Below, one piece after another: positions 60,979 through 64,000 of a stretch of DNA of 64,000 nucleotides (positions within the stretch are counted from its first letter, which is position 1; each line of letters opens with the position of its first letter). The position numbers were made by a program, and so were the translations under genes. The DNA is taken from the NCBI GenBank assembly GCA_964522015.1, contig CAZFST010000003.1, positions 102,541-166,540 of the forward strand. The letters are read 5' to 3'. The stretch is from QQWI01 sp964522015 (lineage in GTDB: Bacteria > Bacillota > Clostridia > Peptostreptococcales > Acidaminobacteraceae). Under the pieces are notes generated by a model. It saw only the letters and a list, made by a program, of their open reading frames with translations. It was not told the DNA's origin and did no database searches.

Positions 60979-63383
60979 GCCTGCAAAACACTTCTATGAA
61001 GCATCAGATTTTAAAAAAATACTTTGGCTATGATGGGTTTCGACCAGGGCAAGAGGGCATCATCGATGCGGTGATTGCTGGCCGAGATGCCCTGGCCATT
61101 ATGCCAACTGGGGGCGGTAAGTCGGTCTGTTACCAAGTGCCTGCCATGGTCCTTTCAGGGGTGACGGTGGTGATTTCACCACTGATTGCTTTAATGAAGG
61201 ATCAGGTTGAGGGCTTAGTGCAAAACGGCTATCCCGCCACCTTCATCAATAGTTCTTTAGGCACCTACGAGATGCAAGAGCGCCTGGATGGCATTTGGCA
61301 GGGGCGCTACAAGGTGATTTACATCGCCCCGGAGAGTCTTTTTTCTCAGCACGTTAGTGGCCTTTGGCAAAGACTTGAGGTTGACTTGGTGGCCGTGGAC
61401 GAGGCCCACTGCGTCAGTCAATGGGGCCACGACTTTAGGCCCAGCTACCGGAACATCGCTGCTTGGGTGGATGGCCTAAAGAAAAGGCCGCAGGTTTCGG
61501 CCTTTACGGCCACTGCTACAGCAGAGGTCAAAGAGGATATTTTGGCTTTTTTAGCCCTTAAAAATCCCTTTGTGTCCATATCCGGTGTCACCAGAGAAAA
61601 TCTTCACTACCGGGTGGTAAGACCCCCTAACAAGTTCGGATTCTTGAGCCAGTACCTGCGGGACCAAGTGGCTACCAATGAGGACCAAGGCAATGTTGCT
61701 GGAAATTCGGGTAGCTATGGCGATAACCAAGGAACAGGCATTATTTATTGTGCGACTAGAAAATTAGTCGAACAAGTGGCAACTGCCCTTAAAAAAGAAG
61801 GATTCTCTGCCGCTGGGTATCATGGGGGCATGGACACAGAAGAACGGAATAAAGTGCAAGACGGCTTCATGCGTGATGATGTTCGCATCATTGTGGCCAC
61901 CAATGCCTTCGGCATGGGCATCGATAAACCCGATGTCCGTTTTGTCGTGCATTACAATATGCCTAAAAACATGGAAGCCTACTATCAAGAGGCTGGTCGT
62001 GCCGGTCGTGACGGTTTGCCCAGCGACTGTATTCTAATGTATGAAGCTGCTGATATCGTCAAGCAAAAGCTGCTGATTTCCCAGGGCACTTCAGATCCGG
62101 TGCGCCTGACCATCCAAATGAATAACTTACAGGCCTTGGTACACTACTGTCATACTGCCAATTGTTTAAGCCAAAGCATCCAACATTATTTTGGGGAAGA
62201 AACCCTTGAAGCCCCCTGTGGCACTTGTGGTAACTGCTTAGATGAATCCGAAGATGTGGACTGCACACAATCGGCCCAAAAGGTTATGTCTTGTATCTAC
62301 AGGGTAGGGCAGCGGTATGGCATGAACATGATCATCGATGTCCTACGGGGATCAAAGGTGGCAAAGCTATTGCAGTGGAAGCTAGACGAGGTCTCCACCT
62401 ATGGCATCATGAAGGAAACTTCTTCAGATGCCTTAAAAGACTTGATTATGTATTTAGTCGCAACTGGATACATCTCCATTACCACCGATGAGTTTCCAGT
62501 CTTGAAACTCAACAACCAATCTCGGGCCGTTTTAAAGGGCGAAATCCAAGTCTCCATGAAAAAAACAAGGCTAGAAGCTTTGTCCCAACACCAAAAGCAA
62601 TCAAAGCTCAAAAAAGGCGGCCGTTTTGGTGCCAGTGCTGGTAGTTCCACTGGCACCGGTGGCAAGGGCTATGCTAAATCAGGGCAAGGGGTTAACAGCG
62701 GTGAACCAACGCACCTGCAAACAGCTTGTTATAATGCACTGGTCACCCTTAGAAAACAAATCGCCGATAAGAAAAAAGTGCCACTATATGTGGTCTTTTC
62801 AAATGCAACATTGGAAGAGATGGCCTTTGAGATGCCCACTAATAAAAACCAGTTTTTAGCCATCAAAGGGGTTGGAGAAGCAAAATTCACTGCTTATGGC
62901 GAGGCCTTTATCAGTGCCATGGGGGAATTTACAAGTGTAAAATCCGCTCTTGATGACCCGTGGGAGACAGTAGAGCCAGAAAAGCCATCTTTGAAAGGTC
63001 TGGGTCTGCTTCAAGAGGGGCATCTAAATGCCACAATTGATGGCTTTCAGACAGTCACCGGTCACACTCAGGCCGTCGCAGGGCAAACCCAGGTCAAATA
63101 CGATAAAACCTTGGCCCTATATCAAGAAGGTCAAGGGGTTGAAGCCATTGCAGATTATTGGAATTTGAAACCTGACACCATACTCAATCATTTTGAGAAA
63201 CTTGAAGAGCAGGGAGCCCAGATTAACTGGCGACAGTTAGTCAGTCCAGACGTCTACCAGGCCATCGAAAAGGCTCTTGAAACCCTAGATGGCAGTGCTA
63301 TGAAGCCCATCAAAGAAAAACTCCCAGAGACGATAGGGTACTGGGAAATCAAAGTCGTGTTACGTTTACGGGCTCTGGTATAG
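60975..63383 (+). CDS. recQ: ATP-dependent DNA helicase RecQ
   Basis: 802 residues, long for RecQ. Helicase motifs are MPTGGGKSVCYQVPA (I), VDEAHCVSQWGHDFRPSY (II, DEAH), TATATAEV (III) and EAGRAGRDGLPSD (VI). The RecQ zinc-binding part has CGTCGNCLD, then a winged-helix RQC. A Gly/Ser-rich linker leads to an HRDC domain (LVTLRKQIADKKKVPLYVVF) and a C-terminal HTH_40-like domain (ALYQEGQGVEAIADYWNLKP). RecQ unwinds recombination intermediates and stalled forks. Coupled to serS, an unusual pairing that places it partly under the Ser T-box. Confidence 0.97.
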   Translation: MSLQNTSMKHQILKKYFGYDGFRPGQEGIIDAVIAGRDALAIMPTGGGKSVCYQVPAMVLSGVTVVISPLIALMKDQVEGLVQNGYPATFINSSLGTYEMQERLDGIWQGRYKVIYIAPESLFSQHVSGLWQRLEVDLVAVDEAHCVSQWGHDFRPSYRNIAAWVDGLKKRPQVSAFTATATAEVKEDILAFLALKNPFVSISGVTRENLHYRVVRPPNKFGFLSQYLRDQVATNEDQGNVAGNSGSYGDNQGTGIIYCATRKLVEQVATALKKEGFSAAGYHGGMDTEERNKVQDGFMRDDVRIIVATNAFGMGIDKPDVRFVVHYNMPKNMEAYYQEAGRAGRDGLPSDCILMYEAADIVKQKLLISQGTSDPVRLTIQMNNLQALVHYCHTANCLSQSIQHYFGEETLEAPCGTCGNCLDESEDVDCTQSAQKVMSCIYRVGQRYGMNMIIDVLRGSKVAKLLQWKLDEVSTYGIMKETSSDALKDLIMYLVATGYISITTDEFPVLKLNNQSRAVLKGEIQVSMKKTRLEALSQHQKQSKLKKGGRFGASAGSSTGTGGKGYAKSGQGVNSGEPTHLQTACYNALVTLRKQIADKKKVPLYVVFSNATLEEMAFEMPTNKNQFLAIKGVGEAKFTAYGEAFISAMGEFTSVKSALDDPWETVEPEKPSLKGLGLLQEGHLNATIDGFQTVTGHTQAVAGQTQVKYDKTLALYQEGQGVEAIADYWNLKPDTILNHFEKLEEQGAQINWRQLVSPDVYQAIEKALETLDGSAMKPIKEKLPETIGYWEIKVVLRLRALV

Positions 63384-63407
63384 AATCCTATTGGTATTTA
63401 TTCTAAA

Positions 63408-64000
63408 CCTAGATTCTACATGTAAGGAATCCCAATAGCCCTTCAAGCGAGTAGTATAATGATTAAGCCAAAACCTGTTTTTCACCCAATGGGAGAGAGA
63501 CAATAAAAACAGAAAACCCAATTATAGGTTTTTTGACAGGTTAATAGGGTGAAAATATAGTAATAGAAACGTTGTGAAGGAGACGGTCAATGATTAATAA
63601 AATTGATTTCACTGCTAAGAAGCTAACCTTCAACGCAGGACTTTTTCTTCTGCTAGACAACACAGATATTCAGAGAAATCAACATCAAATTGTTCGATAA
63701 ACTACTTTATCAAGAGTGTCCGAAAAATGCCTATGCTACCGTTGGTAAAAAGCGAGAGTACACCATTTGAATTACTTGAAATAATAAAATTAGTGGTTTA
63801 TTAATCGAACTTATAATTGGGACTTCGTTGTGACAAATAGGTATTCTATATGAACTTGTGTTGAGAAAGTAGCATAGAAAATGTCGAAATGTACAAGTAA
63901 CCACTTGAATCCTCGTAAGAAATACGGAATCGCGAATTTGGATGCATATAATGAACCCATAGAGTGAGACACAAAAATTAAATTCTAAGTTATAATGAGA
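63408..64000 (+). mobile_element. Decayed left end of an IS1380-family (ISEcp1-like) insertion sequence
   Basis: CCTAGATTCTAC at 63408-63419 matches the start of the ISEcp1-type terminal inverted repeat as I recall it. A transposase start with typical family residues follows at 63590, but the frame is broken. The right end is not found in the window, so the limit given is the window edge; the true extent may be shorter. The 617 bp after recQ hold no intact gene. Confidence 0.7.
63590..63770 (+). pseudogene. IS1380-family transposase remnant
   Basis: The ATG at 63590 follows gaaggag. The first frame gives MINKIDFTAKKLTFNAGLFL and then a stop at 63698-63700; this start closely matches ISEcp1-type transposases. 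From 63666 a second frame reads IFREINIKLFDKLL, similar to a region about 100 residues further on in the same transposases, up to a stop at 63768. This is what an internal deletion of roughly 240 bp with a frameshift would leave. No DDE catalytic residues remain. Confidence 0.75.

Noticed and set aside
1..64000. CRISPR arrays, tRNA or rRNA genes
   Set aside because: No regularly spaced direct repeats and no tRNA or rRNA patterns were noticed on either strand by reading; a dedicated scan was not possible.
63741..64000. Further genes beyond the transposase remnant
   Set aside because: Only very short frames are open, for example about 25 residues ending near 63800, with no ribosome site or family resemblance.

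Overview
The window is a moderately AT-rich, densely coding bacterial chromosome segment; nearly all genes lie on the + strand. Gene content and order point to the Firmicutes, most likely class Clostridia. The evidence is comEC-holA-rpsT, then lepA-hemW-hrcA-grpE-dnaK-dnaJ with a CIRCE operator, then nrdR-pgeF-(PDZ radical SAM)-der-gpsA, then the ylmE-sepF-ylmG-ylmH-divIVA-ileS division cluster, plus three tRNA-sensing T-box leaders. Sporulation genes that often sit inside these blocks in spore formers (gpr, spoIIP, spoIVA, sigG) are not here, so a non-sporulating lineage is plausible. An MCP, two GGDEF proteins and one HD-GYP protein suggest a motile organism with active c-di-GMP signalling. 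Genus cannot be fixed from sequence alone; a Fusibacter/Acidaminobacter-like relative is only a guess.

Layout. 1-4.5 kb: the end of sbcC, then a UbiB-like kinase, a CrtI-type desaturase and a photolyase. 4.7-8.5 kb: a chemoreceptor, a receiver-GGDEF protein whose receiver has lost its phosphoacceptor Asp, and a degenerate all-alpha dUTPase-like protein. 8.7-20.4 kb: competence, replication, translation and heat-shock core genes. 20.6-30.4 kb: nrdR, pgeF, der, gpsA and the division cluster. 30.4-36.1 kb: T-box-controlled ileS (an IleRS2 with a rearranged HIGH motif), mtnN, rluD and pyrR. 36.1-46.6 kb: accessory genes, including a GNAT-esterase fusion, a phosphoesterase, an arsC-arsR-acr3 arsenic operon, a membrane-anchored putative glycoside hydrolase, rlmA, a YgjP-like peptidase, and an orphan solute-binding lipoprotein paired with a membrane GGDEF protein. 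46.9-53.0 kb: a complete oligopeptide ABC transporter, oppBCDF-A. 53.1-57.2 kb: a Trp T-box and lone trpB, ppk2, an HD-GYP phosphodiesterase and a lipoprotein. 57.3-63.4 kb: a DEAD-box helicase on the minus strand with a long repetitive basic tail, divergent from T-box-controlled serS, and recQ. 63.4-64.0 kb: the decayed left end of an IS1380-family insertion sequence resembling ISEcp1.

How the parts fit. The core blocks are conserved housekeeping operons with recognisable regulation: HrcA/CIRCE for chaperones and T-boxes for Ile, Trp and Ser supply. The accessory genes add light/oxidative protection, arsenic export, peptide uptake and second-messenger signalling. The most notable points are the GIHH signature of IleRS, the two degenerate signalling/nucleotide-hydrolase homologues side by side at 6.9-8.5 kb, the orphan binding protein coupled to a diguanylate cyclase, and the T-box-controlled lone trpB.
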